Positions 22,040 to 30,715 of a stretch of DNA of 64,000 nucleotides are shown piece by piece. The stretch is from the NCBI RefSeq assembly GCF_002150035.1, contig NZ_NETS01000010.1, positions 992,001 to 1,056,000 of the forward strand, given 5' to 3'. The DNA comes from Leptospira venezuelensis (GTDB lineage Bacteria; Spirochaetota; Leptospiria; Leptospirales; Leptospiraceae). The translations under genes were made by a program, and so were the position numbers. Every line of letters starts with the position of its first letter. Within the stretch, counting starts at the first letter, position 1. The notes under the pieces are model-generated. The model did no database searches, was not told the DNA's origin, and saw only the letters and a list, made by a program, of their open reading frames with translations.

Positions 22040-24139
22040 ATGATCTTAGAAAAGAGCTTATTAGATATACTTTGGGTCTTGGTATGTTCAGGACTGGTGC
22101 TAATCATGCAAGGTGGTTTCCTTGTATTAGAATCTGGACTTACCAGAGCAAAGAACTCCATTAACGTTGCTATCAAGAACGTGGCGGACTTCGGAGTAGC
22201 TACTCTTCTTTTTTATACATTCGGATTTGGACTCATGTTCGGAGTCACATGGAACGGACTCATTGGAACTTCTTTATTTGCTCCTGTGTTTCCAGAAGGT
22301 AAGGCTTGGCCTCCTACCTTCTTCTTATTCCAACTAGTTTTCTGTGGAACTTCTGCGACTATAGTTTCAGGAGCAGTTGCAGAAAGATTAAAATTCCATT
22401 CTTACCTATTTGCAACCGCTCTCATTTCAGGGGTGATCTATCCGATCGCCGGTCATTGGTGTTGGGGAGGAAGTTTAACAGATGAGAATCATGGTTGGTT
22501 AGCCGCGAGAGGATTTCACGACTTCGCTGGTTCCACTTTGGTTCATAGCGTGGGGGGTTGGGTATCACTTTCACTTCTTCTTATCGTAGGAGCAAGGATA
22601 GGAAGATTTCCGGAGAATGAACCACCTAAGGCTGTGACCGGAAGTAATTTACCTATGGCGATGTTAGGTGGAATTCTTCTTTGGTTCGGATGGATGGGAT
22701 TTAATGGGGGAAGTACTTTAGGTTTTAACGAAAAAGTTCCGGGCATTATACTGAATACGATCATCTCTTCCGGATTCTCTCTCATGGTTGCTATGTTGGC
22801 TGCGTGGTTGATCAAAGGATTTCCAGAAGCGACTGCTCCATTGAACGGATCTTTGGCTGGATTAGTTGCCATCACCGCAGGAGCGGATTGTTTTACTCCA
22901 ATTCAGTCCGCCATCATAGGTAGTATTGCGGGTTCCTTTGTTCTTCCTGCGGAAAAACTTTTAGAAAAATTGAAGATAGATGATGCAGTGGGAGCTATCC
23001 CTGTCCACTTGATCGGAGGAATTTGGGGAACGATTGCTGTAGGAATTTTTGGCGATCTGAACCTGATTGGGCATAATGTAACAAGGTCCTCTCTTATTCT
23101 CACTCAGTTATTGGGAATCCTTTCTGTAGGAGGATTTGCATTCGGACTTTCTTTGCTGATCTTCTACCTAATTAATAAATTTTTCCCGCTCCGGGTGGAT
23201 GGGGACGAAGAAAGAATGGGGCTGAATATCTCCGAGCATAAAGCAACGACGGAGCTGATCGACCTATTCTTAGCTATGGATTACCAGAGAAAAACTGGGG
23301 ACCTTGCAGTGGATGTTCCTGTTGAACCATTTACAGAAGTGGGCCAGATTGCGGAACGTTACAATCTGGTCTTAGGAACAGTACGTTCTACACTTGCAGA
23401 CAATGAGAAAGCAAGGGTAGAGATTGCAGATGCTTATGAAAAGGTGCGTATCGAGCAGGATAAGGCCGAAAAATTACTTCTGAATATTCTTCCGGGTTCT
23501 ATTGCTCAGGAGTTGAAGTCGAACACGGGGCTAATTGCAGATAGTTATCCGAATGTTTCTATTCTTTTTGCGGATATCGTTGGTTTCACTAAACTTTCTG
23601 CAGTGATGAGACCCGAGTCCGTAGTACGCATCTTAAACGATGTATTCTCTCATTTCGATATTCTGGCAGAAAAATACGGTTTGGAGAAGATTAAGACCAT
23701 CGGAGACGCGTATATGGCGGTTGGAGGCCTTCCTTTACCGAATGAAGCACATCCTTTGCTTGTAGCTCATATGGCTTGGGACATGAAGGAGCTTCTTTCT
23801 AAATTCAAACTCAAGAAAATGGGTACTAAACTGCGTATGAGGATAGGAATTAATACTGGTCCAGTAGTTGCCGGAGTCATCGGAACTAAAAAATTCATCT
23901 ACGATATCTGGGGAGATGCAGTAAATCTAGCGAGTCGTATGGAATCTCATGGTGTTCCGGGAGAAATTCAGGTCACAGAATCCACTGCTGAACTAATTAA
24001 ATCCGATTTTGCGTTAACAGAAAGAGGAGAGATCAAGGTGAAAGGAAAAGGTTTAGTCAAAACCTTCTTAATTAGCCATCGACTTCGCTCTCCTGAAGAG
24101 AGATTTACCGATCTAGGATACTCATTCAGTGCAACTTAA
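22040..24139 (+). CDS. ammonium transporter fused to a class III adenylate cyclase
   Basis: This 699-aa protein joins an Amt channel (1-385, eleven membrane segments) to a cytosolic class III cyclase (about 500-680). The Amt part has the key aspartate D161 and the twin pore histidines H169 and H323. The linker (about 395-480) is coiled-coil like. The cyclase has both metal aspartates (D512, D556), the adenine-selecting pair K552 and D622, N629 and R633, so it should make cAMP rather than cGMP. The protein probably couples ammonium transport or sensing to cAMP. No glnB gene follows, unlike in most amt operons. The ATG follows a GGGGGA stretch by about 10 bases. Confidence 0.93.
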   Translation: MILEKSLLDILWVLVCSGLVLIMQGGFLVLESGLTRAKNSINVAIKNVADFGVATLLFYTFGFGLMFGVTWNGLIGTSLFAPVFPEGKAWPPTFFLFQLVFCGTSATIVSGAVAERLKFHSYLFATALISGVIYPIAGHWCWGGSLTDENHGWLAARGFHDFAGSTLVHSVGGWVSLSLLLIVGARIGRFPENEPPKAVTGSNLPMAMLGGILLWFGWMGFNGGSTLGFNEKVPGIILNTIISSGFSLMVAMLAAWLIKGFPEATAPLNGSLAGLVAITAGADCFTPIQSAIIGSIAGSFVLPAEKLLEKLKIDDAVGAIPVHLIGGIWGTIAVGIFGDLNLIGHNVTRSSLILTQLLGILSVGGFAFGLSLLIFYLINKFFPLRVDGDEERMGLNISEHKATTELIDLFLAMDYQRKTGDLAVDVPVEPFTEVGQIAERYNLVLGTVRSTLADNEKARVEIADAYEKVRIEQDKAEKLLLNILPGSIAQELKSNTGLIADSYPNVSILFADIVGFTKLSAVMRPESVVRILNDVFSHFDILAEKYGLEKIKTIGDAYMAVGGLPLPNEAHPLLVAHMAWDMKELLSKFKLKKMGTKLRMRIGINTGPVVAGVIGTKKFIYDIWGDAVNLASRMESHGVPGEIQVTESTAELIKSDFALTERGEIKVKGKGLVKTFLISHRLRSPEERFTDLGYSFSAT

Positions 24140-24288
24140 GATAGAAATGAAACATTATGAAATGTTTTAGATTGCTTTAACGAAAGAAAATGAAAAAAGG
24201 TTTTACTCTTTTGGCTGTAAGTCTTACGAGTGGAAATTTACTCTAGGAATAACGGAAAGATTCCCCAGATACAAGGAGTATCTATACC

Positions 24289-24555
24289 ATGGTAGCTAAG
24301 AAGAAAGCAAAGAAAAAAGCCGCACCTAAGAAGAAAGCGGCAAAGAAGAAAGTAGCGAAAAAAAAGGTCGTTAAAGCCACTAAGAAGAAAGCAGTTAAGA
24401 AGAAGTCTGCGCCTAAAAAGAAAGTAGTTAAGAAAAAAGCTGCTCCAAAGAAACCGGCGCCTCGTCCTGCTGCTCCAGTTGCGACCCCAGAACCTACGCC
24501 TGCACCAAGCCTGTTCCCAACTGGCGGTTCCAGCGAAGGAGAGAGCAATATCTAA
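24289..24555 (+). CDS. lysine/alanine-rich histone H1-like DNA-binding protein
   Basis: The 88-aa protein is almost entirely Lys, Ala, Pro and Val in KKA/KKKV repeats (1-62), like bacterial H1-like proteins (Hc1, KfrA tail, AlgP). The C-terminal 26 residues are Pro-rich and acidic at the end. Such tails bind DNA without sequence specificity and compact the nucleoid. The ribosome site AAGGAG is at 24274-24279, 9 bases before the ATG. The opposite strand also has an open frame but with Phe/Ala composition, a shadow of the repeat. A terminator overlaps the stop codon. It may be a nucleoid protein; low-complexity sequence limits certainty. Confidence 0.8.
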   Translation: MVAKKKAKKKAAPKKKAAKKKVAKKKVVKATKKKAVKKKSAPKKKVVKKKAAPKKPAPRPAAPVATPEPTPAPSLFPTGGSSEGESNI

Positions 24556-24567
24556 TTGCTCTTTTTT
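24542..24567 (+). terminator. intrinsic terminator overlapping the H1-like stop and the next gene's start
   Basis: Arms AGAGCAAT (24542-24549) and ATTGCTCT (24555-24562) with a 5-base loop, then six T (24562-24567). The left arm overlaps the AAGGAGA ribosome site and the right arm holds the TTG start at 24556, so it may work as an attenuator. Confidence 0.75.
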
Positions 24568-25728
24568 CTAAAGAAACTGGTCCCGCTCCCTCTTGGGAGC
24601 GGGATATTACTCTACCTTCTACTCTTATCCTTATTCTCCAGTTCCCAATTCAGCCAAAACACTCCACCAGTTTACGCAAAAGTACTCTGCCTTAACTCTC
24701 CGGAGGGTTGTGAATGTAAGTTTCCTGAAAAGGAACATGGCATCCGTGTATTTCACGGAGAAGCAGTCATTTTAGAAGATCCATTTACCAAGTCAGAAAC
24801 TTCTAAGATACGTCGCTCTAAAGAGTCATGCATTTATCCAAGGACCAATTTGAAACCTTTGGCATACCAACATGCATTTCGACCCATGCAGACGTCTCTG
24901 GATCATTCTCCTAAGCCTTTAGAAAGATTTCTCTCCCAAGAAGACCTGGAACGTTTGTCGGAATTCCAACCAACGAGTTTGGGAGCTTATTATCCTACGT
25001 ATTATCATTTGGCTTTGGAAGAAGCATTTCCTGGAACGGAAGTGGCAGCATATTCTCCTTCTGGAAAAGAAATTGGCAGAGCATCCGCTACATTTCTAGA
25101 ACAAGTACGCTGGGAAGGTTCCGGCATCGCAAAAGATGGTAAGAAATACCATTTCGCCGGAGAAGGAAAATACGAACTCTATGATCTAGAATGGGGTTGG
25201 GGAGCAGGATATAATTACCAAGTATTTCCATACCGCACCTTGGCCGTGAGTTTTAAGGATCTATGCGAGAAGATCGGAACTAGAATTTCTTCCTGCAATA
25301 AATCCAAGGTGATCGGAACGCTCGCTTTCATTCCTAAGATCAAAGACAAAAAGATCAAAATGCAGAATGGAAAGTACCATGATGGGTATTTTTGCCTAAA
25401 CGATACAGGATCACCTTTATATATCCGAGATGATAGGGTAGATATGTTTGTAGGAGTTCACGGAGGTGGAAGTCCTTACCAGCCTCAGGAACTTTCCAGA
25501 AATCTGTTTTTAGATGCAGGAATTACTCCTCTCTACCCTTCCGATTGGAAATTATATAGCTCCGAAAAGGAAAGATTTTGGTGTTCTAAGGAAAAACTTC
25601 CTCGAAATCCTTTTTCTCCTTCTGAATCCGAATGCAAATTGGATTATCATGCCCAGGCTCCTGAAAAAGGAATGGAGATGAAGATATTTTTCCGCAAGGA
25701 TGGGAGTCTGGTCCGTTGCAGGACTTGA
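24556..25728 (+). CDS. exported hypothetical protein (390 aa)
   Basis: The only start that keeps a secretion signal is the TTG at 24556, directly abutting the H1-like TAA; it gives KKLVPLPLGSGILLYLLLLS, a good signal peptide. An AAGGAG lies 8-12 bases upstream. The mature protein is rich in Cys (at least eight) and looks disulfide-bonded. Near residue 280 the stretch CLNDTGSPLYI faintly recalls the active-site GDSGGP of trypsin-like proteases, but the serine is threonine, so I do not call a protease. Function is unknown. The translation start lies inside a terminator hairpin, which suggests tight control. Confidence 0.65.
   Translation: MLFFLKKLVPLPLGSGILLYLLLLSLFSSSQFSQNTPPVYAKVLCLNSPEGCECKFPEKEHGIRVFHGEAVILEDPFTKSETSKIRRSKESCIYPRTNLKPLAYQHAFRPMQTSLDHSPKPLERFLSQEDLERLSEFQPTSLGAYYPTYYHLALEEAFPGTEVAAYSPSGKEIGRASATFLEQVRWEGSGIAKDGKKYHFAGEGKYELYDLEWGWGAGYNYQVFPYRTLAVSFKDLCEKIGTRISSCNKSKVIGTLAFIPKIKDKKIKMQNGKYHDGYFCLNDTGSPLYIRDDRVDMFVGVHGGGSPYQPQELSRNLFLDAGITPLYPSDWKLYSSEKERFWCSKEKLPRNPFSPSESECKLDYHAQAPEKGMEMKIFFRKDGSLVRCRT
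24581..24604 (+). repeat. perfect 10-bp hairpin in the signal-peptide coding region
   Basis: TCCCGCTCCC (24581-24590), loop TCTT, GGGAGCGGGA (24595-24604). It has no T-run after it, so it is not a standard terminator. It lies 25 bp into the 390-aa gene. Confidence 0.7.
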
Positions 25729-25739
25729 TATATTAAATC

Positions 25740-26288
25740 ATGGCCACAATATTCTCCCATCCGGCAGTCCCTATATCTCTCTTCCTATTTTTCGGAAAAA
25801 AGAAGGTCCCGGTCCTACTTGCGATTTTCGGAATATTCTTCTCCATTCTTCCTGATTTTGACGTGGTTGCATTCAAATTTGGAATTCCATACGAAAGCGA
25901 TTGGGGTCACAGAGGATTTACTCATTCTATCTTATTTGCTTTAATCGCCTCCTGCATTGTGGCATTCTTCAGGACCAAACTGAAGACAAGTTGGCTTACT
26001 ATCTTTTTATTTCTTTTTGTGTCTGCAATCTCTCACGGAGTATTGGATGCGATGACCACAGGTGGGTTGGGAGTTGGGTTTTTTATTCCTTGGAGTTCTG
26101 AAAGGATCTTTTTTGAATATAGACCGATCAGAGTTTCTCCTATCGGTCCAAAAAACTTTTTTACGGAAAGGGGTTGGATTGTGATCCAATCAGAACTTTT
26201 GTATATTTGGGTCCCGGCAGTTTTAGTGTCCGGAACCGGTATCTTGATTAGAAGGTTTATTTCTAAAGATAGATCACTGAACCACTAG
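25740..26288 (+). CDS. YdjM-like membrane-bound metal-dependent hydrolase
   Basis: The 182-aa protein has about four membrane segments and the His/Asp pattern of the YdjM (DUF457) family: FSHPAVP at the start, LPDFDVV, HRGFTHSI and SHGVLDAMT, followed by PWSSER. These histidines and aspartates probably bind a metal. The biological role is uncertain; some relatives are linked to LexA control or membrane lipid processing. It starts 11 bp after the preceding gene and overlaps the convergent M48 peptidase gene by 15 bp at its 3' end. Confidence 0.82.
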   Translation: MATIFSHPAVPISLFLFFGKKKVPVLLAIFGIFFSILPDFDVVAFKFGIPYESDWGHRGFTHSILFALIASCIVAFFRTKLKTSWLTIFLFLFVSAISHGVLDAMTTGGLGVGFFIPWSSERIFFEYRPIRVSPIGPKNFFTERGWIVIQSELLYIWVPAVLVSGTGILIRRFISKDRSLNH

Positions 26289-28280
26289 CAGATCTATCTT
26301 TCCGTGTTTGTTATACTTCACGAATGCTTTTCCTTTTTCGTAGTAGTCATGATATTCACCTTGTTTTCTGAACTTAGAGCCCAAAAGTTTTTCTGCAGCT
26401 GGTTTAGAAGATCCAACTGTGATCCCTTGTCCTAAGCCAGGGCTATTATCTCCTACTACATTCACCTGAACTACAGTTCCCATATCTAAGATGAAAGCAG
26501 TCTCTTTGTTATCGTATTCAAAGTATTCTAAACCGCTTTTTTTATCTGTTTTGATACGTGTAGGTTTTCCCCAGTTTTTCAGAAGATCTTCTAATTTATC
26601 TCCAGGACCGACTCCTCCTACTTTAAAAGCATTCACCTCATTCGGAGCTGTAGGAGCAGTGAGTTCGATTGAATGGATCTTTGCTAATACTTTTGCCCAA
26701 CCAGAAGTAGAATCATAATTGGTTAGATAATAACTAGCGAGTCCTTTTGATTTTGGATCAACTGCAGAATAAGATTCTACAAGTGCTATGTTTAAAATCG
26801 GAGTGAAATTCTCATAAATATAATCAGGATCCACCTGTTGTTTTTGAGCAGTCGACTGCCCAATTGTTTTTAGATACTGAGCAATCTGAGGATTGTTTCC
26901 ACTTTGATTGGCAAGAGTCCTGATTTTTTGATCGATCGAAAGAGCAAGACGATTGAAAAGTTCTTTGGCTTCTTCTCTCTTATCAGTCCAGAATAGAACT
27001 ACTCCTAAGTTATTTGCTAACGCAACAGTTCCTTCTGCTTGGAAAGCTTGGTTTGCAACATTAACTGCCACATCTAAATCTTTTTCATCTGCGGAATAAG
27101 AAAGTAGTACTGCATAGTTGGAGAGAAAGTAAGGATCATCTGTTTTCACAATCACTTCTCTATATGCTTTGAGTGCACGATTATAAGCTGCTTCGTTTCC
27201 AGGAACAATCCTCATAACTGCACGTTTACTTTTGTCCGGAGGAAACACCATAGTGTCTCTAAAAGAAGGCATGTCCAATACGGGTTTTAATTTTAATTCT
27301 TCGTTAGAAGCGGTTGCCATCCAGATCTTGTGCATACAAACAGCTAGAGCTTTGCTTAAATAAGTATTCTCTGGGAATTTTTTGATCCCGTCTTCCAAGT
27401 TGGATCTTGCATCATCTAAATTTCTTCCTAACTGGATATCATCGAATGTTTTTTCCATCTTAGCTAAGAATGCATACAGTTCTTGTTTATCCGTTTTAAG
27501 TCTGGATAATCTTTCATTCGGAGAAGGGTGGCTGGAAAAATAATGAGAACCTATCAGTTCAGGTCTTGTTTTATCCGCTTTAGAAGAAGCTAATGCTTCT
27601 TTATAAGATTGTTCTACTTCGTTCAAAGTTTGGAGAGTGACTAGCATGAAGTCACCACCGTAACCTGCCTTGTCTAATAAGAATAATCCGGTTTGATCAG
27701 CATCTAACTCTTGTTCTTGGGAGAACTTGCTGTTTTCTAAAAATGCTTTTCCAGAAGGTTCATCTTTGAGTGCGTAAAACTTTTTTACACTATTGAAAAC
27801 ATGTTTATTATAGAAGTGAGCTAACTCGTGAGACAATACTCCTGCAATATATCTTTCGCGATGAAAGTCCAGTTTTTGAGCCGCGTCTGCTTCTTTTTGT
27901 TTGATGATCTCATCTAAAGAATCCAGTGCACCTGAATGAATACAGAATTGTCCTCCTGCCATTGCAAAAGCGTTGAAGCTGGGCTCTTTTACAATTTTGT
28001 AAACTAGAGGAAAAGGAGGATTGCCCGAATTTTTGGAAAGTTTACCGAATGCTTTGTCTATCGGCTTCTTCCAACCTTTATGATCTGAAAGTACAGTCTT
28101 TGATTTGATCAGATTTGTGAACTGTACATTACTTTGTCGCACTAACTGAGCATACAATTCTGCGTCGAATTCTCCCGGTTTGCTTTGAGAAAAAATTGGA
28201 GAGCCCGAGAAGGATGCTAACCCTAAAACCACCAATAGTTTTAGGACATAAGGGCGAACCGAATTCGAAAGATCGATCAT
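26274..28280 (-). CDS. exported M48 family metallopeptidase with TPR-like C-terminal part
   Basis: The 668-aa protein has a signal peptide (about 1-32). The zinc motif H151-E-L-A-H155 is followed by the third ligand in E191-L-D-A-D195, as in BepA/Oma1-type M48 peptidases. Residues about 290-480 are helical and TPR-like. The C-terminus (560-668) is a beta domain with GGVGPGDKLEDLLKNWGKPT, resembling SmpA/BamE-like pockets. BepA-type peptidases act in outer-membrane protein quality control, and the same role is likely here. Its 3' end overlaps the convergent YdjM-like gene by 15 bp. Confidence 0.87.
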   Translation of the reverse strand: MIDLSNSVRPYVLKLLVVLGLASFSGSPIFSQSKPGEFDAELYAQLVRQSNVQFTNLIKSKTVLSDHKGWKKPIDKAFGKLSKNSGNPPFPLVYKIVKEPSFNAFAMAGGQFCIHSGALDSLDEIIKQKEADAAQKLDFHRERYIAGVLSHELAHFYNKHVFNSVKKFYALKDEPSGKAFLENSKFSQEQELDADQTGLFLLDKAGYGGDFMLVTLQTLNEVEQSYKEALASSKADKTRPELIGSHYFSSHPSPNERLSRLKTDKQELYAFLAKMEKTFDDIQLGRNLDDARSNLEDGIKKFPENTYLSKALAVCMHKIWMATASNEELKLKPVLDMPSFRDTMVFPPDKSKRAVMRIVPGNEAAYNRALKAYREVIVKTDDPYFLSNYAVLLSYSADEKDLDVAVNVANQAFQAEGTVALANNLGVVLFWTDKREEAKELFNRLALSIDQKIRTLANQSGNNPQIAQYLKTIGQSTAQKQQVDPDYIYENFTPILNIALVESYSAVDPKSKGLASYYLTNYDSTSGWAKVLAKIHSIELTAPTAPNEVNAFKVGGVGPGDKLEDLLKNWGKPTRIKTDKKSGLEYFEYDNKETAFILDMGTVVQVNVVGDNSPGLGQGITVGSSKPAAEKLLGSKFRKQGEYHDYYEKGKAFVKYNKHGKIDLLVVQ

Positions 28281-28398
28281 AGGAAAAACCTCTTGAGGAG
28301 AGAAAACTATCTGCTATTAAGCGACTGTCAACTCTGAAAGGTTTAAAAAATGAGATGAAATTTTTTGACCGAAAAACCGATTCGAAGGTCTTTTAAGT

Positions 28399-29268
28399 TT
28401 AGGCAGGGATGGAATGATCGATCAGAATTAAAATATTGATTAAAAACAAGTGAAGAATGCTGAAGAAGAAAAATCCTCTGGCAAACTTTGGTTCTGGATT
28501 CTGGAATAATTTTACGGAAAGATAAAGTATGGAGATACTCAATACCACTGAGGAGATCATATATAACCAGCCCATGGAAGGTTCCGCCCAATAGAACGCG
28601 ATCACTGATCCTACATACAAAATTGTATAGAATAAAATAGAACGTCCAGTTTCCTTTACACCTTTCACTACGGGAAGCATTGGAAAATTTGCGTCGCTAT
28701 AATCTTCTTTCAAGAAGATTGCCAGCGCCCAGAAGTGTGCTGGGGTCCAGAGAAAGATCATCAGGAATAAAATCCAAGCCGGTAAAGGTAAGGAATTACT
28801 AACAGCTGCATAACCGATCAAAGGTCCCACACAACCTGCTACTCCACCAATTACAATATTCTGATGTGTTCTTGGTTTTAAAAGAATTGTATAAAGAAAA
28901 ACATAAGCGAGAAGTGCTGCAAACGCACATATCGCAGTCAGCAAGTTTGCAAAATAATATAAGATCCCAAACGCTACGAACGTCATCGCAAATCCAACGA
29001 TCCAAGCCTGAATAGCGCTGATCCTTCCTGCAGGGAGCGGACGATTTGCAGTTCGTTTCATCTTAGAATCTCTATCTATTTCTATGATCTGATTAAAGAT
29101 AAAAGATGCAGAAGACATTAAAAAAGTCCCTAGCATAGTCATAAAGACCAGAAGTGTGCTAGGTGCTGTAGAACCACCAAGATATAAACCAGGCACGGCT
29201 GTTGCTAAAACCAGGGAACTTACCCTTGGTTTGATCATTTGGTTCCAGTCTGAAAGAAAACTATTCAT
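28399..29268 (-). CDS. ctaB: protohaem IX farnesyltransferase (haem O synthase)
   Basis: CtaB attaches a farnesyl group to haem b, giving haem O for terminal oxidases. The 289-aa protein has about nine membrane segments and the UbiA-type aspartate motif N-x-x-x-D-x-x-x-D in [20 protein letters not shown], plus the second acidic loop near [15 protein letters not shown]. It is 5 bp after ctaA and both lie divergent from the cox operon that needs haem A. The ATG at 29268 gives the normal short cytosolic N-terminus. Confidence 0.95.
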   Translation of the reverse strand: MNSFLSDWNQMIKPRVSSLVLATAVPGLYLGGSTAPSTLLVFMTMLGTFLMSSASFIFNQIIEIDRDSKMKRTANRPLPAGRISAIQAWIVGFAMTFVAFGILYYFANLLTAICAFAALLAYVFLYTILLKPRTHQNIVIGGVAGCVGPLIGYAAVSNSLPLPAWILFLMIFLWTPAHFWALAIFLKEDYSDANFPMLPVVKGVKETGRSILFYTILYVGSVIAFYWAEPSMGWLYMISSVVLSISILYLSVKLFQNPEPKFARGFFFFSILHLFLINILILIDHSIPA

Positions 29269-29273
29269 TCTAT

Positions 29274-30212
29274 TTATGAAACCTTACTCTTAGACAGCTC
29301 AGAAGCTCTCTGTACCCAAACTGCATATATTGATAAGAAAAGAAGAATGGCAACTCCGGTGTGAGCAGCGGTCACTAGTTTTAGTAGTTTTGTGTATACG
29401 TTCAAGACTCCCAGACCGATCTGAATGAGTAGCAGGATGATCGCTGTTCTCACATATTTTTTAGTTTCCGCAGAGAATCCTTTGAATATTCCATAAAGGT
29501 TTATTAGAAGAACATAAAATGCGACCAAGTAGGCGCCTAATCTGTGTTGAACTTGGATCTGTATCTTAGGTTCCGGAACCGAAGGGATCCATTCTCCATT
29601 ACATGTTGGGAATTCCAAACAAGCAAGTCCCGCGTAGTTGGAACTTACTCTTCCTCCTAAAATGATCTGGAAGAAAATTAATAATACTCCGACCAGAAGA
29701 GGTATTTGGTCCTTCTGAAATAAACTTTGTTTTGTTAGGAATTCATTTGAACCTGCGGAGTTTGCAAGATGGCGAGCTTTGAAAGTCGCAGTAACTATGC
29801 AGAGTAAAAATAAAATCGCATTCAATAAGTGAAGATTTACTGTTGCTGGATCGAGAGAAAGAAGGACAGTTAATCCCCCTAAAGTAATTTGAGAAGCGAT
29901 GAGTAATATCCCGATGATAAAAAAACCTAAGAAAGGTCTTCTTAATTCGGGAACGATTGCTGCCCAGATGGCACCTACAATAAGAACAATTCCTAAAAAT
30001 CCCGAATAATATCTATGTCCGACTTCCATAAAAATATTAAAGTCGAAGTCCGGAAAAACTTTACCGAAACAAAAAGGCCAATCAGGACAAGCAAGTCCTG
30101 AATCAGTAGCTCTTACAAGAGGGCCATACAATAAATTTAGAAAAATTAAAACTGAATAGATTACCAGAAAGAGAGAAAACTTTCTGAAATGAGAATAAGT
30201 AGAAGCGATCAT
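29274..30212 (-). CDS. ctaA: haem A synthase
   Basis: CtaA/Cox15 oxidises the C8 methyl of haem O to a formyl group in the membrane. The 312-aa protein has about eight membrane segments in two related halves, with the conserved histidines in [30 protein letters not shown] and AAHTGVAIL. The loop [17 protein letters not shown] is a family hallmark and has a paired form ([16 protein letters not shown]) in the second half. It is the first gene of the ctaA-ctaB unit. The upstream region holds a Fur-like palindrome and operator copy 3. Confidence 0.95.
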   Translation of the reverse strand: MIASTYSHFRKFSLFLVIYSVLIFLNLLYGPLVRATDSGLACPDWPFCFGKVFPDFDFNIFMEVGHRYYSGFLGIVLIVGAIWAAIVPELRRPFLGFFIIGILLIASQITLGGLTVLLSLDPATVNLHLLNAILFLLCIVTATFKARHLANSAGSNEFLTKQSLFQKDQIPLLVGVLLIFFQIILGGRVSSNYAGLACLEFPTCNGEWIPSVPEPKIQIQVQHRLGAYLVAFYVLLINLYGIFKGFSAETKKYVRTAIILLLIQIGLGVLNVYTKLLKLVTAAHTGVAILLFLSIYAVWVQRASELSKSKVS

Positions 30213-30315
30213 TCTGTTTTTGCGGAGAATCCGAGCTCTTCTTTACCATACTTGGGCGTGATTGATTTGGGGCAAGAGATTTGATGTTTGAAAAACGAAA
30301 GCTTCAATTTTGATC

Positions 30316-30330
30316 TGAGACTAATTCTCA
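30316..30330. promoter_or_regulatory. Fur/PerR-like 7-1-7 palindrome
   Basis: TGAGACT-A-ATTCTCA is a 7-1-7 palindrome with one mismatch per arm, the format of Fur-family boxes. It lies 104 bp before ctaA and 205 bp before the cox-side small gene. Confidence 0.45.
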
Positions 30331-30355
30331 TGCAAAGAACATTTCAAGATTCTAA

Positions 30356-30367
30356 GAACGACTGTTC
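30356..30367. promoter_or_regulatory. palindromic operator GAACG-AC-TGTTC, copy 3
   Basis: It matches the copy at 5767-5778 in 11 of 12 bases. Located 144 bp before ctaA and 168 bp before the first cox-side gene. Confidence 0.45.
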
Positions 30368-30534
30368 TATTGTCCCGACCTTCGGTCAGAAGCTTTTTAT
30401 GTCGGTTCTAAATGGTTGAAAACGATGAAAAGCAAAAACGCTTTCAAAAAAAGGACAGGTCTCCAAAACTGGTTGGTATCTTTCGCTTTTTACTAAGTGA
30501 AACGTTTTTTTCTGATACTTTTAGGAGCTATTCC

Positions 30535-30693
30535 ATGAGCCAAAACGGAGACCATTACAACAAGGCAGGTTTTTGGACATTCGTGGTCGTGTTGACCGCT
30601 AACATTCTTTATTTCGTTTATCTTTCTGCATTCCACAAAGGTGTTAAAGATTATAATGAAGTAGTTCCTTCCCACACTTCGGCAGCGAAGTAA
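30535..30693 (+). CDS. 52-aa single-pass membrane protein at the head of the cox operon
   Basis: The ATG at 30535 has a good ribosome site (TTAGGAG, 6-7 bases upstream). The 52-aa product has one membrane helix at about 12-32 (GFWTFVVVLTANILYFVYLS) and polar ends. Its position before SCO1 and coxB-A-C suggests a small accessory or assembly subunit of cytochrome oxidase, comparable in size with subunit IV-type peptides. I do not recognise a named family. Longer in-frame starts upstream to 30412 lack a ribosome site. Confidence 0.75.
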   Translation: MSQNGDHYNKAGFWTFVVVLTANILYFVYLSAFHKGVKDYNEVVPSHTSAAK

Positions 30694-30715
30694 GGAAAGA
30701 ATCCGGGATAGAACG

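Larger units (their letters stand above)
30213..30534. other. 322-bp divergent region between ctaA and the cox operon
   Basis: It contains a Fur-like box (30316-30330), the third GAACG palindrome (30356-30367) and a short hairpin GACC-TTC-GGTC near 30376-30386. The frame 30412-30534 is in phase with the 52-aa gene but lacks a ribosome site, so I treat it as leader. Confidence 0.5.

Noticed and set aside
24282..24548. 88-aa minus-strand frame opposite the H1-like gene
   Set aside because: It is the complement of the Lys/Ala repeat (Phe/Ala-rich), has no ribosome site, and the plus frame has AAGGAG.
24556..25728. Trypsin-like protease call for the exported protein
   Set aside because: The DTGSP stretch lacks the catalytic serine and no His/Asp partners could be placed.
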